Source: Meinhardsimonia xiamenensis
GTDB taxonomy: Bacteria > Pseudomonadota > Alphaproteobacteria > Rhodobacterales > Rhodobacteraceae
Direction of reading: 5' to 3'
Assembly (NCBI RefSeq): GCF_900102905.1
Contig: NZ_FNFV01000001.1
Coordinates: forward strand, 627,501 to 691,500
Length of the DNA stretch: 64,000 bases
Under the pieces are notes generated by a model that saw nothing but the letters and a program-made list of their open reading frames with translations, had not been told where the DNA came from and did no database searches. The translations under genes were made by a program, and so were the position numbers. The stretch's first letter is position 1. Every line of letters begins with the position of its first letter. This document shows positions 1-8,345 of the stretch, piece after piece.

Positions 1-1035
1 CTCCCCCGGAGGGATGACGACCAGATCACGCACGCCGAGCCGCGCCCGCGGCACGGGCGGCCGGGTGCGGGGCGGCCGGCGCGGCGTCGCCGCGAGCTGT
101 CGTGCGAGCCGGCGCCATCCGGCAAGAGCCTGCTGTGCCAGCGGCCAGCCCGCGAGAAGCTGCTCCACCGGCGCCAGCGCCCGGCCCAGCAGGATGGAGG
201 CGGCCACCATGGCGCCCGCGCTCAACTGTTCATGCAGAACCAGCCAGGCACCCGCCGACAGCATCGCCGATTGCAGGAACAGGCGGAACGATCTGGTCGC
301 CGCACCGAGTGCCGCGGCCCGGTCGGATGCGGCGATGAAATGCCACAGGCCGCGCCTGCGCAATCGCTGCCACCGCTCCCGCGCGGCATCGCCCATTCCC
401 ATGCCGAGAATGGCCTCAGCCCCGGTGAGGAAGCCGGCCGCCAGCGCCTCGGCCTCCGAGGCAGCGCGGAGCGCCTTCGCGCCGTGCCGGCGTGTTGTCC
501 ATTGATTGAGCGCCGTCATGAGGATCAGGATGCCCCCACCGGCGAACGCGACCATGCCGAGCAGCGGATGGAAGAGGAAGATCATCACCGCGAAGAGCGG
601 CGCGAAGGGCATGTCGAAGAGGGCGATGAGCACCGGCGCGCAGAGAAACTGCCGAACCGCCGCAAGGTCGGAGAGTGCCTGCCCGGACGTCCGGTCTGCG
701 TCACTGACCGCCTTCGCGAGCGTTGAGTCGAACAGCCGCCCGTCAAGGCAGGACTGGAAGCGGGCGCCGACGCGCGCCATCGCCTGGGCCCGCGCCCAGT
801 CGAGCAGGCCCATGATCACGAAGAGGAAGGCGACGAGAAGTGTCAGCGTCACCAACGTCTCCTCCGAGCGGCTGGTGAGCACCCGGTCATAGACCTGCAG
901 CATGAAGAGCGGGCCTGTCAGCATGAGCAGATTGACGAAGGCGCTTGCCACCGCCGCGAATATGATGAGGGGCGTGGCTGCGCGCATGACCCTGGCGAGC
1001 TCTTCCCGGCCGGTGGCGATATTGGCCACCGTCAT
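1..1035 (-). CDS. Type I secretion ABC transporter (permease/ATPase), N-terminal part, cut by window edge
   Basis: The frame is open from an ATG at 1035 to the window edge (345 codons), so the ATPase half is missing from view. The visible part is the membrane domain of a HlyB/PrsD-like type I secretion exporter: hydrophobic stretches near residues 15-40, 55-75, 130-165 and 250-290, and the family signature GPLFMLQVYDRVLTSRSEET near residue 41. Such proteins sit in the inner membrane with a membrane-fusion protein and an outer-membrane channel and export RTX-type proteins. The start follows a GGAGGAGC ribosome site. The last visible codons lead into the ATPase domain. RTX-type proteins at 32-35 kb are conceivable substrates, but no linkage is shown. 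Confidence 0.85.
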   Translation of the reverse strand, partial: MTVANIATGREELARVMRAATPLIIFAAVASAFVNLLMLTGPLFMLQVYDRVLTSRSEETLVTLTLLVAFLFVIMGLLDWARAQAMARVGARFQSCLDGRLFDSTLAKAVSDADRTSGQALSDLAAVRQFLCAPVLIALFDMPFAPLFAVMIFLFHPLLGMVAFAGGGILILMTALNQWTTRRHGAKALRAASEAEALAAGFLTGAEAILGMGMGDAARERWQRLRRRGLWHFIAASDRAAALGAATRSFRLFLQSAMLSAGAWLVLHEQLSAGAMVAASILLGRALAPVEQLLAGWPLAQQALAGWRRLARQLAATPRRPPRTRPPVPRARLGVRDLVVIPPGE

Positions 1036-1426
1036 GGCGCCGCTCCTCCGGCCGGGCGCCGCGCGCGTGCAGTGACACCGCCCATGAGCAGTTCAGCCCC
1101 GGTGCGCGCGGCCGGTGGCATCGGCAGGCGGTGTGAGTGCCTGTGGGCGGGATGTTCGGCTCGTTGCATCACGATACTGCGGCATGCCGCCTCTCCCCGT
1201 TGCGGGCCGGCCGGCGCCGGGCGCCACGCCGTGCCGTGATCGAAGGCCGCCGGCCCGGCTGCGCCGCCTGACCCTGCCGGGACTGTCCACGCCGCAGGTG
1301 AAGATTCCCTTGATGCGGCCCGCGCGCTGGCAGGCGGGCGGCTGCGCCCCCGTGGACCGGCGGGCTTTACATCCGGCCGGCAACGCGCAGGATTATCGCA
1401 GGCTGAAACAGGGAGGCGCGCGGCAC
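1036..1426. other. 391-bp intergenic region, no gene seen
   Basis: This stretch separates the divergent T1SS gene and the DUF2905 gene and should hold both promoters. I found no open frame with a ribosome site and family-like composition, no tRNA-like T-loop and no strong hairpin with a T-run. The short open frames on both strands look like shadows of G+C-rich sequence. Confidence 0.5.
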
Positions 1427-1639
1427 ATGTCCCGTTTTCTGATCGCGCTTGGCATCATTCTCATCCTCGCCGGGCTTCTGTGGCCGCTGGTGCAGAAGCT
1501 CGGCCTTGGCCGCCTGCCCGGTGACATCGTCATCGAGAGGGGCGGCGCGCGCATCTATATCCCCATCGTCAGCGCCATTCTCGTCTCGGTAGTGCTGAGT
1601 GTGGTGCTGAACCTCATTCTCTGGATCGTCGGGCGGTAG
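1427..1639 (+). CDS. DUF2905 family small membrane protein
   Basis: A 70-residue protein with two predicted membrane helices (about residues 3-22 and 46-67) joined by a loop with the DUF2905 signature LGRLPGDIVIERGGARIYIP. I chose the ATG at 1427 because the family begins directly with the first helix and a GGGAGG stretch lies about 12 bases upstream; a longer frame reaching back to 1115 has no family support. The function of DUF2905 is unknown. It ends 5 bases before the P450 start, so the two are probably co-transcribed, which places this peptide as a possible membrane companion of the P450 or simply its operon leader. Confidence 0.8.
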   Translation: MSRFLIALGIILILAGLLWPLVQKLGLGRLPGDIVIERGGARIYIPIVSAILVSVVLSVVLNLILWIVGR

Positions 1640-1644
1640 CCCCC

Positions 1645-3948
1645 ATGGCCCACGGTGACGAAACCCCGCTGCGCTCTCCCACCGGCTGCCCGATCTCGCC
1701 GCGCGCGGCCGCCTTCCGCCCCTTCGAGCGGCCCTATCAGGAGGATCCGGCCGCCGCGCTTGCCTGGGCGCGGGCCGAGGAGCCGGTCTTCTATGCCCCC
1801 GACATCGGCTACTGGGTGGTCACGCGCCATGAGGATGTGAAGGCCGTCTTCCGCGACAACATCACCTTCTCCCCGCGAATCGCGCTCGAAAAGATCACCC
1901 CGCCCACCGAAGAGGTGCAGGCGATCCTGAAGCGCTACGGCTACAATCTCCAGCGCACCATGGTGAACGAGGACGAGCCCGATCACATGGAGCGCCGGCG
2001 GCTCCTGATGGCCGATTTCCTGCCCGAGCGGCTCGCGCGCCACGAGCCCATGGTGCGGCGCCTCACCCGCGCGCACATGGACCGCTTCATCGACCGGGGC
2101 CATGCCGATCTGGTGGCCGAGATCTTCAGGGACGTGCCGCTGAAGGTGGCGCTCCACTTCCTCGGCGTCGCGGAGGAAGATGCCGATGAGCTTACCCGCT
2201 TCGCCGCCGCCCACACGCTCAACACCTGGGGCCGGCCGACGCCCGAGGAGCAGCGCGAAATCGCCGAGAATGTCGGCCGCTTCTGGCAGAAGGCCAACGC
2301 CATTCTCGACCGGATGATTGCCGATCCGTCGGGCGAGGGCTGGATGTACGAGACCGTGCGCCAGCACTTCCGCCACCCCGACATCGTGCCCGAGAGCTAC
2401 ATGCGCTCGATGATGATGGCGATTCTCGTCGCCGCGCATGAGACCACGACGCTCGCCACCGCCAACGCCTTCCGGCTCCTGCTCGAGCGGCGCGACGCCT
2501 GGGAGGAGCTCTGCGCCAACCCCGGCCTCATCCCCAGCGCGGTGGAGGAATGCCTGCGCATGGGCGGCTCGATCATCGCCTGGCGGCGGATCGCCACCCG
2601 CGAGGCCGAGGTCGGCGGCGTGACCATCCCCGAGGGTGGGCGGCTTCTCTTGGTCATGGCCTCGGCCAACCGCGACGAGAGCCATTGGGAAAACCCCGAG
2701 GAGCTCGACATCTTCCGGGACAATGCGGTGGAGCATCTCTCCTTCGGCTATGGCGCGCACCAGTGCATGGGCAAGAACATCGCGCGGATGGAGATGCGGG
2801 TGTTTCTCGACGAATTCACCCGCCGCCTGCCGCACATGCGGCTCAAGCCCGGTCAGAGCTTCGAGGGGCTGTGCAACATCGCCTTCCGCGGCCCAAAGAG
2901 CCTTCTGGTGGAATGGGATCCGGCCGAAAACCCCGAGCGGCGCGAGCCCGCCCTGCGCGAGCGGGCGGTGAGCTTCCCGATCGGCGCGCCGGTGAAGGAG
3001 AACATCCTGCGCCGGGTGGTCATCGTGGAGGCGCGCGAGGAGGCCGAGGGCGTGAAGAGCTTCCTTCTGGCCGATCCGCGCGGCCGGCCGTTGCCCGGCT
3101 GGAGCGCAGGCGCGCACGTCGATCTCGTCTCGGGCGGCTTTCGGCGCAAGTATTCGCTGTGCTCGGCGCCGGGCGAGGAGGGGCGCTGGCGCATCGCCAT
3201 CCTGCGCGAGGCGGAGGGGCGCGGCGGCTCACGCCATTTCTGCGACGCGCTCAGCGAGGGGGCGGAGGTGCAGGTGGCCGGGCCGCGCAACCATTTCCGC
3301 CTCGACGAGAGCGCGGCGCGCTACCGGCTCATCGCAGGCGGCATCGGCATCACCCCGATCCTCGCCATGGCCGACCGGCTGAAGGTACTCGGCCGCGACT
3401 ACACGCTGCACTACTGCGGGCCGAGCCGCGCGCGCATGGCCTTTCTCGATCGCGTCCTTGCCGATCACGGGCCACGCGCGCAGCTGCATGTCAGCGACGA
3501 GGGCACGCGACTTGATCTTGCGGGCGAGTTCGCCGCCGTGACGGAAGGCGAGCAGGTCTATGCCTGCGGGCCGGCTCGGATGCTCGATGCGCTGCGGGAG
3601 CTTGCCCGCGGCTGGCCCGAGGGGGCGTTGCACTTCGAGTATTTCACCACCGGCGCGGCGACGCTCGATCCGGCGCGGGAACATGCCTTCGAGGCGGTGC
3701 TGGCCGATTCCGGTCTGGTGGTTGAGGTCGCCGCTGACGAGACGCTCTATGCCGCGCTCAGGCGCGCGGGCATCGACATCCAGAGCGACTGCGGCGAGGG
3801 GCTGTGCGGCAGCTGCGAGGCGCGCGTCGTCGAGGGCGAGATCGACCACCGCGACCGCGTGCTCTCGAGGGCCGAACGCGCCCGCGGCGACCGGATGATG
3901 ACCTGCTGTTCGCGGGCGAAGGGCAGGCGGATCGTGCTGGGGCTGTGA
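1645..3948 (+). CDS. Self-sufficient cytochrome P450 fused to phthalate-dioxygenase-type reductase (CYP116B-like)
   Basis: This is a single-chain NAD(P)H-driven monooxygenase of 767 residues. Residues 1-430 are a P450: I-helix AAHETTT (263-269), ExxR at E302/R305, and heme-ligand loop FGYGAHQCMG with Cys374. Residues 450-670 are an FMN/NAD(P)H reductase (RKYS at 501-504, GGIGIT at 565-570). Residues 680-767 are a plant-type 2Fe-2S ferredoxin with Cys716, Cys721, Cys724 and Cys754 or Cys755. The order and length match P450-RhF/CYP116B enzymes, which hydroxylate or dealkylate small aromatics; the substrate cannot be told from sequence. The start lies 5 bases after the DUF2905 stop. The reductase tail resembles that of the dehalogenase at 23.8 kb. 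Confidence 0.93.
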   Translation: MAHGDETPLRSPTGCPISPRAAAFRPFERPYQEDPAAALAWARAEEPVFYAPDIGYWVVTRHEDVKAVFRDNITFSPRIALEKITPPTEEVQAILKRYGYNLQRTMVNEDEPDHMERRRLLMADFLPERLARHEPMVRRLTRAHMDRFIDRGHADLVAEIFRDVPLKVALHFLGVAEEDADELTRFAAAHTLNTWGRPTPEEQREIAENVGRFWQKANAILDRMIADPSGEGWMYETVRQHFRHPDIVPESYMRSMMMAILVAAHETTTLATANAFRLLLERRDAWEELCANPGLIPSAVEECLRMGGSIIAWRRIATREAEVGGVTIPEGGRLLLVMASANRDESHWENPEELDIFRDNAVEHLSFGYGAHQCMGKNIARMEMRVFLDEFTRRLPHMRLKPGQSFEGLCNIAFRGPKSLLVEWDPAENPERREPALRERAVSFPIGAPVKENILRRVVIVEAREEAEGVKSFLLADPRGRPLPGWSAGAHVDLVSGGFRRKYSLCSAPGEEGRWRIAILREAEGRGGSRHFCDALSEGAEVQVAGPRNHFRLDESAARYRLIAGGIGITPILAMADRLKVLGRDYTLHYCGPSRARMAFLDRVLADHGPRAQLHVSDEGTRLDLAGEFAAVTEGEQVYACGPARMLDALRELARGWPEGALHFEYFTTGAATLDPAREHAFEAVLADSGLVVEVAADETLYAALRRAGIDIQSDCGEGLCGSCEARVVEGEIDHRDRVLSRAERARGDRMMTCCSRAKGRRIVLGL

Positions 3949-4119
3949 CACACCTCGCCGCCTGAAAGTATTCTGCGTCTTTTCCCTTGCAGCTTTTCTG
4001 CCCGGTGCGTCAGCGCCGGGCCGCGCCCGCCCGCCCCCTTGGCGGGCGCGATTCTCGCACCCGCCCGGGCGGTCGCGACCCTCGTCTCATGATGAGAGCC
4101 GCTCCCGCTTCCAACGGGG

Positions 4120-5181
4120 TCAGCCCAGCGCGTTGGCGAGCACCTCGAGAAAACGATCGACCTCTTCCTCCTGCGTGCACCAGCTCGCCACCATGCGCGC
4201 GCTCAGCGGCGCCTCTGCCACGCCCTCAAGGCTCTGCGTCTCGGGCCAGAGCGCATAGGCCGCGCCGGCCTCACGCAGCTTGCGATGCGCAGCGCGCGGG
4301 AAGGCGGCGAAAACCTCGTTGGCCTCGACCGGGTGCAGAAGCTCCACTCCGGAAAGCCTCGCAAGCCCCTGCGCAAGTCGCGCGGCCATCGCGTTGGCTG
4401 CGCGGGCAAGCTCGAGCCACAGCCCGCCGTCGAGATAGGCCAGCATCTGCGCGGCCAGAAAGCGGTGCTTGGACCACAGATGCCCTGCGCGCATGCGGCG
4501 GAAGGGCAGCGACTCGGCCCGTGCACCGTCAAAGACCACAACCGCCTCGGCGGCCATCAGCCCGTTCTTGGTGCCGCCGAAGCTCAGCACGTCCACCCCG
4601 GCCTTCCACGTCATTTCCGCCGGTGCGGCGCCACTCGCGGCAAGCGCATTGGCAAGCCGCGCCCCATCCATGTGCACGCCGAGCCCGCGGGCTCTGGCAA
4701 CGGCGGCAAGCCGCGCGACGTCCTCCGGGCGGTGGACGGTTCCCGCCTCGGTGGCGTTGGTGATGGACAGCGCCGAGGGAACCACGGAATGCGCATCGCC
4801 CGTCATCTGTGCCGTGATGGCGGCGGCGAGCGCGTCTGCGTCGATGCGCCCGTGCGCGCCCGGCACCGGCACCACCTTGGCGCCGCCGGTGTAGAACTCG
4901 GGCGCGCCGCACTCGTCATAAAAGATGTGCGCCCCCTCATGCGCATAGAGCGCACCCCAGGGCGGGCAGAGAAGCGCCGCCGAAAGCGCATTCGCCGCCG
5001 TGCCCGTGGCAACGAAGGCAATCGTTGCCTCCGGCGCCTCGAAGACGTCCCTGATGCGCGCCTCCGCGGCGCGGGTCAGCGTGTCTTCGCCGTATGATGG
5101 CGCGTAACCCTCATTGGCGCGCGCCAGCGCTTCCATGACCCTGGGGTGGGCGGGGGAGGTGTTGTCGGAGGCGAAGTTCAT
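4120..5181 (-). CDS. ltaE: Low-specificity L-threonine aldolase
   Basis: A 353-residue fold-type I PLP enzyme that cleaves L-threonine or L-allo-threonine to glycine and acetaldehyde in the cytoplasm. Supporting motifs are NFASDNTSPAHPRVMEA at the N-terminus, ATGTAANALS (phosphate binding), HMDGARLANA and the PLP-lysine region SFGGTKNG. The ATG at 5181 overlaps the upstream ycgN stop in an ATGA, which decides the start against a longer frame beginning at 5337. It is the last gene of a ribF-ycgN-ltaE run; the three share no obvious pathway, so the grouping may be translational convenience. Confidence 0.92.
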   Translation of the reverse strand: MNFASDNTSPAHPRVMEALARANEGYAPSYGEDTLTRAAEARIRDVFEAPEATIAFVATGTAANALSAALLCPPWGALYAHEGAHIFYDECGAPEFYTGGAKVVPVPGAHGRIDADALAAAITAQMTGDAHSVVPSALSITNATEAGTVHRPEDVARLAAVARARGLGVHMDGARLANALAASGAAPAEMTWKAGVDVLSFGGTKNGLMAAEAVVVFDGARAESLPFRRMRAGHLWSKHRFLAAQMLAYLDGGLWLELARAANAMAARLAQGLARLSGVELLHPVEANEVFAAFPRAAHRKLREAGAAYALWPETQSLEGVAEAPLSARMVASWCTQEEEVDRFLEVLANALG

Positions 5182-5687
5182 GTTCCGGGCTCCTCGATGA
5201 TGTGATCTTCCCACTCCTCCTCGGGAACGTCGAGTTCGGGCAGCGTCCAGCGATGAGCAGCCACCCCCGCCTCGATCACCGACTCGGGCCGACCCGAGAT
5301 GAGCGGATGCCAGTCGGGGAGCGGCCGGCCTTCCCAAAGCAGCCGGTAGGCGCAGGTCGCGGGCATCCAGTAGGCATTGCGCGCGATATTCTCCGGGGTG
5401 AGCACCACGCAGTCGGGCACGATCTGGCGGCGGTTCTCGTAATGCGCACAGCGGCAGGTCTCGTCGTCGTAGAGACGGCAGGCGATGCGGGTCAGCGCCA
5501 CCTCGCGCATGTCAGGGTCTTCGAGCTTGTTGAGACAGCACTTCCCGCAACCGTCGCACAGAGCCTCCCATTCGGCCCTGGTCATGCGCGCAAGCGGGAC
5601 CCGTTCCCAGAAGCGCGGGCGCAGCCCCTCACGGTTGATCGGGTCACGTCGCATGGAGCGCAGGTTGCCAGCCATCGCGGGGCACAT
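5178..5687 (-). CDS. YcgN/UPF0260-type cysteine-cluster protein
   Basis: A 169-residue cytoplasmic protein with the CDGCGKCC cluster near residue 45 and further cysteines (CRLYDDETCRC, DCVVL) typical of the UPF0260/YkgJ zinc- or iron-binding cysteine cluster family. The family's biochemical role is not established; an E. coli relative (YcgN) is linked only loosely to stress. The stop codon overlaps the ltaE start, and this frame opens 9 bases after the ribF stop. A shorter start at the ATG at 5654 also fits the family's N-terminus, so the first 11 residues are uncertain. Confidence 0.8.
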   Translation of the reverse strand: MCPAMAGNLRSMRRDPINREGLRPRFWERVPLARMTRAEWEALCDGCGKCCLNKLEDPDMREVALTRIACRLYDDETCRCAHYENRRQIVPDCVVLTPENIARNAYWMPATCAYRLLWEGRPLPDWHPLISGRPESVIEAGVAAHRWTLPELDVPEEEWEDHIIEEPGT

Positions 5688-5696
5688 TGGAGCGGG

Positions 5697-6641
5697 TCAC
5701 AGAGCTTCCAGAATTGCGCGCGCCGCGGCACAGTCCTGCGCCATCTGCGCCATGAGCTCCTCGATGCTCTCGAAGCGCGCTTCGGGGCGGAGGAACTCCA
5801 CCAGCCCCACGGAGAGATGTTCGCCGTAAAGGTCGCCCTCGAAGTCGAAGATGAAGGTTTCCAGGTTCGGGTGGCTCCCGCCGAACATCGGGCGGATGCC
5901 GATCGAGGCGGCACCGTGGTAGCTGCCGCGACAGGGGCCGGTGAGAACATCGACGAGAACCGCATAGACGCCAAAGCGCGGCGGGTGCAGCCGCTCGATC
6001 GACATGTTGGCGGTGGGGAAGCCGAGGGATTTGCCACGCTTGTCGCCATGCAGCACGGGCCCGTCGATGCGGTGCCAGTGGCCGAGCATCGCCGCCGCCT
6101 CGCGCGGCCGTCCCGCGCTCAGCGCCTCGCGAATGGCGGTCGAGGAGATCTCGAGCCCGCCGGGGCCGGTGACCAGCTCGGCCACCGTCACGCCAAAGCC
6201 GAGTTCCGCGCCAAGCCGCTGCAGGTCGGCGGTATTGCCCGCCCGTCCCTTGCCGAAATGGAAATCCCGCCCGACCACCACATGCGAGAGCCCAAGCCCG
6301 GCACAGATGACCTCGCGGGCGAAGGCCTCGGGGCTGAGCGAGGCGAGCTCGGCGCCGAAGGGAAGCTGATAGAGCACGTCGACGCCCAGCTTTTCCAGCC
6401 GGTGGGCGCGGGTTTCGGCATTCATCAGCCGGAAGGGCGGGGCGGACGGGGCGAAGTATTCTCTCGGGTGCGGCTCGAATGTGACCACGCCAAGGGGAAC
6501 GCCGCGGCGCCGGGCCTCGCCGCGGGCAAGATCGATCACCGCCTGATGGCCGAGGTGGACGCCGTCGAAATTGCCGATTGCCGCGGCCGCGCCCTCACGC
6601 TGCTCCGGCTCGAGTTTCCAGTGCTCGAAGATCCGCATCAT
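5697..6641 (-). CDS. ribF: Bifunctional riboflavin kinase / FAD synthetase
   Basis: This 314-residue enzyme phosphorylates riboflavin to FMN and adenylates FMN to FAD. The N-terminal nucleotidyltransferase domain shows GNFDGVHLGH (about residues 22-31), VVGRDFHFGKGRAGN and the ISSTAIREAL segment. The C-terminal kinase domain (about 185-310) shows GDKRGKSLGFPTANM and the NLETFIFDF segment. Length and both domains are complete. It heads the ribF-ycgN-ltaE run. A second ATG three bases downstream is an equally possible start. FMN/FAD supply is relevant to trxB and to the two large flavin-tailed oxidoreductases in this window, although that is general metabolism rather than a specific link. Confidence 0.95.
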   Translation of the reverse strand: MMRIFEHWKLEPEQREGAAAAIGNFDGVHLGHQAVIDLARGEARRRGVPLGVVTFEPHPREYFAPSAPPFRLMNAETRAHRLEKLGVDVLYQLPFGAELASLSPEAFAREVICAGLGLSHVVVGRDFHFGKGRAGNTADLQRLGAELGFGVTVAELVTGPGGLEISSTAIREALSAGRPREAAAMLGHWHRIDGPVLHGDKRGKSLGFPTANMSIERLHPPRFGVYAVLVDVLTGPCRGSYHGAASIGIRPMFGGSHPNLETFIFDFEGDLYGEHLSVGLVEFLRPEARFESIEELMAQMAQDCAAARAILEAL

Positions 6642-6678
6642 CCCCCGGACTGCGTGCGCGGGGGCCGCCCGCGAGACC

Positions 6679-7122
6679 TCAGTCGAACTTGCGGCTCGGC
6701 GCCAGCACCAGCGCCTCGCCCTTCAGCACGACCGTATCGCCCACCGAACACCGACAATCAAGGGTGACCCGGCGGCGGGCGTGGTCGATATCGGCCACCG
6801 TCACCTCCGCGCGCACCGTGTCGCCCGGCCGCACCGGCGCGAGAAAGGTCAGGTCCTGGCGCATGTAGACGGAGCCGTGACCGGGCAGCTGCTCGCCGAT
6901 CACCGCCGAGATCAGCGATGCGGTCAGCATCCCGTGGGCAATGCGGCCCTCGAAGCGGGTGTCCATCGCGTAGGCGTCGTCAAGGTGCACCGGGTTGCGG
7001 TCGGTGGAGACCTCGGCGAACAGCTCGATGTCGCGGTCGGTGATCTGTTTCTGCACGTACCGGCTCATGCCGATCTCGAGATCCTCGATGCAGATGGTGC
7101 CGCGCGGCAGGTTATCGAGCAT
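6679..7122 (-). CDS. MaoC-family (R)-specific enoyl-CoA hydratase
   Basis: A 147-residue single hot-dog domain. The catalytic segment AEVSTDRNPVHLDDAYA holds the Asp and His of (R)-hydratases (PhaJ type), followed by RIAHGMLTASLISAVIGEQLPG. It is expected to hydrate enoyl-CoA to (R)-3-hydroxyacyl-CoA, feeding polyhydroxyalkanoate or fatty-acid pathways in the cytoplasm. I chose the ATG at 7122 because GGAG stands six bases upstream; an ATG at 7137 is in frame but has no ribosome site. The upstream DNA at 7141-7200 is rich in TGC/GCA blocks, which recalls PhaR sites. No pha genes are visible nearby. Confidence 0.87.
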   Translation of the reverse strand: MLDNLPRGTICIEDLEIGMSRYVQKQITDRDIELFAEVSTDRNPVHLDDAYAMDTRFEGRIAHGMLTASLISAVIGEQLPGHGSVYMRQDLTFLAPVRPGDTVRAEVTVADIDHARRRVTLDCRCSVGDTVVLKGEALVLAPSRKFD

Positions 7123-7270
7123 TTCCGTCTCCGCCATGAGGAACAGCTGCGCCTGATGTTGCGCTGCAGCATAACGCGGCAATGCAGCACGCGCAATGCG
7201 TACGGGAAATTTAATGGCGTGTGACGGTGGATTTCTGAAACTTAGTTGCTGCGCGACAATGGGGCGGCGT

Positions 7271-7316
7271 GACCGGGGCTCCGCCCCGGACCCCGGGGTA
7301 TTTGCACCAGGATGAC
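7271..7316. repeat. Intergenic repeat R2, copy 1
   Basis: A CCGGGGC/GCCCCGG hairpin (7273-7289) is followed by CCCCGGGGTATTTGCACCAG and GATGA. The core GGGTATTT-N-C-N-CCAGG-R-TGA recurs at 16512 and 44918. I recall very similar elements scattered between genes in Rhodobacteraceae genomes. This copy lies just downstream of the HAD phosphatase gene, pointing toward its 3' end. Confidence 0.6.
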
Positions 7317-7338
7317 ATGCCGCGTGGCGCGCACCGGT

Positions 7339-8217
7339 TTACCGCAGGAAACCCATGGCAAATCGCGGCGCGAGCTGATGGCGCGCGAGGAAGGCGGCGA
7401 GTTTCTTCGGGTCGGGGTCGCCGCCCGGCGGCGTGCCGGTTTCCGCCGCCGCGAGTCCGCCGGTGATGAAGAGCGCGTCGATGTCCTCGCCGAAGGCGCC
7501 ACGCACGTCGGTCTCGATGCCGTCGCCGATGGCGAGAGTGCGCGCGAGGGCAGGCTCGCGCCCGATCTCGGCAAGGCGCTGGCGCGCGAGCTCGTAGATC
7601 GGCGGATGGGGCTTGCCGAAGTAAAGCACCTCGCCGCCCATCTCCTCGTAAAGGCGGGCGACGGCGCCGGCGCACCATTCGCGGCTGTCGCCGCGGTCGA
7701 CGACGATGTCGGGGTTCGCGCAGAGAAGCTTCAGGCCCTTTTCCCTTGCATATAGCAGTTGCGGGCGCAGCGTGGCCGGGTCGGCGTGGGGGTCGAAGGG
7801 GCCGGTGCAGACGATGCCTTCGGCCTGTTCAAGCGGCACGCGCTCGATCTCGATGGGGTTGCGCATCGTGCGCGGCGGCTGGAAGAAGCTCAGGTCCCGC
7901 GGCTCGCCGATGTGGAACACCCGCCGTCCAACCGCGCCCGAATAGAGCGCCACCCGCGCCGCGTCGCCCGAGGTCACGACCACGTCCCATGCGCTGTCGG
8001 GCACGCCGAAGCCGGCGATCTGGCGTTCAACTTCGGCGCGGGGGCGTGGGGCATTGGTCAGCAGCACCACGGCGCCGCCATTCCTGCGGAAGGCCTCGAG
8101 AGCGGCAACGGCCTGCGGGAAGGCACGCAGACCGTCATGCACGCAGCCCCACAGATCGCAGAACAGCGCCTCATAGGGGGCGGAGATGTCGGCAAGTGCG
8201 TGGACGATTTCGGTCAT
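7339..8217 (-). CDS. HAD superfamily class IIA (NagD-like) phosphatase, TIGR01459 type
   Basis: A 292-residue HAD hydrolase. Motif I is FCDLWGCVHDG (residues 19-29), with the Trp-Gly and His-Asp variation typical of the TIGR01459 alphaproteobacterial subgroup; motif II is LLTNAPRP, the class IIA cap follows, and the C-terminus has GKPHPPIYE and IGDGIETDVRGA (motifs III and IV). It is expected to dephosphorylate a small sugar or nucleotide phosphate in the cytoplasm; the true substrate is not known. It stands alone, with repeat R2 downstream. Confidence 0.87.
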   Translation of the reverse strand: MTEIVHALADISAPYEALFCDLWGCVHDGLRAFPQAVAALEAFRRNGGAVVLLTNAPRPRAEVERQIAGFGVPDSAWDVVVTSGDAARVALYSGAVGRRVFHIGEPRDLSFFQPPRTMRNPIEIERVPLEQAEGIVCTGPFDPHADPATLRPQLLYAREKGLKLLCANPDIVVDRGDSREWCAGAVARLYEEMGGEVLYFGKPHPPIYELARQRLAEIGREPALARTLAIGDGIETDVRGAFGEDIDALFITGGLAAAETGTPPGGDPDPKKLAAFLARHQLAPRFAMGFLR

Positions 8218-8272
8218 CGGTTCCCGTCGCTATGGGCGCGCCGGCGCGGCGGCGCGGGTGATGCGTTTGCGC

Positions 8273-8307
8273 CCCGGTCCGGCGCCTCCGAATGGCGCCG
8301 GACCGGG
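8273..8307 (-). other. 14-bp perfect hairpin downstream of sat-cysC
   Basis: CCCGGTCCGGCGCC (8273-8286) and its exact complement (8294-8307) enclose a 7-base loop, 39 bases beyond the stop of the minus-strand sulfurylase gene. There is no T-run after it on either strand, so it may be a 3'-end stabiliser or a Rho-associated structure rather than a classical intrinsic terminator. Confidence 0.6.
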
Positions 8308-8345
8308 CGGATGTCGCGCCATGCGGCGCGGCGCTGACCGCGGCC

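Noticed and set aside
4085-4097. TCTCATGATGAGA palindrome near the ltaE 3' end
   Set aside because: Short, without a T-run or promoter context; could be chance.
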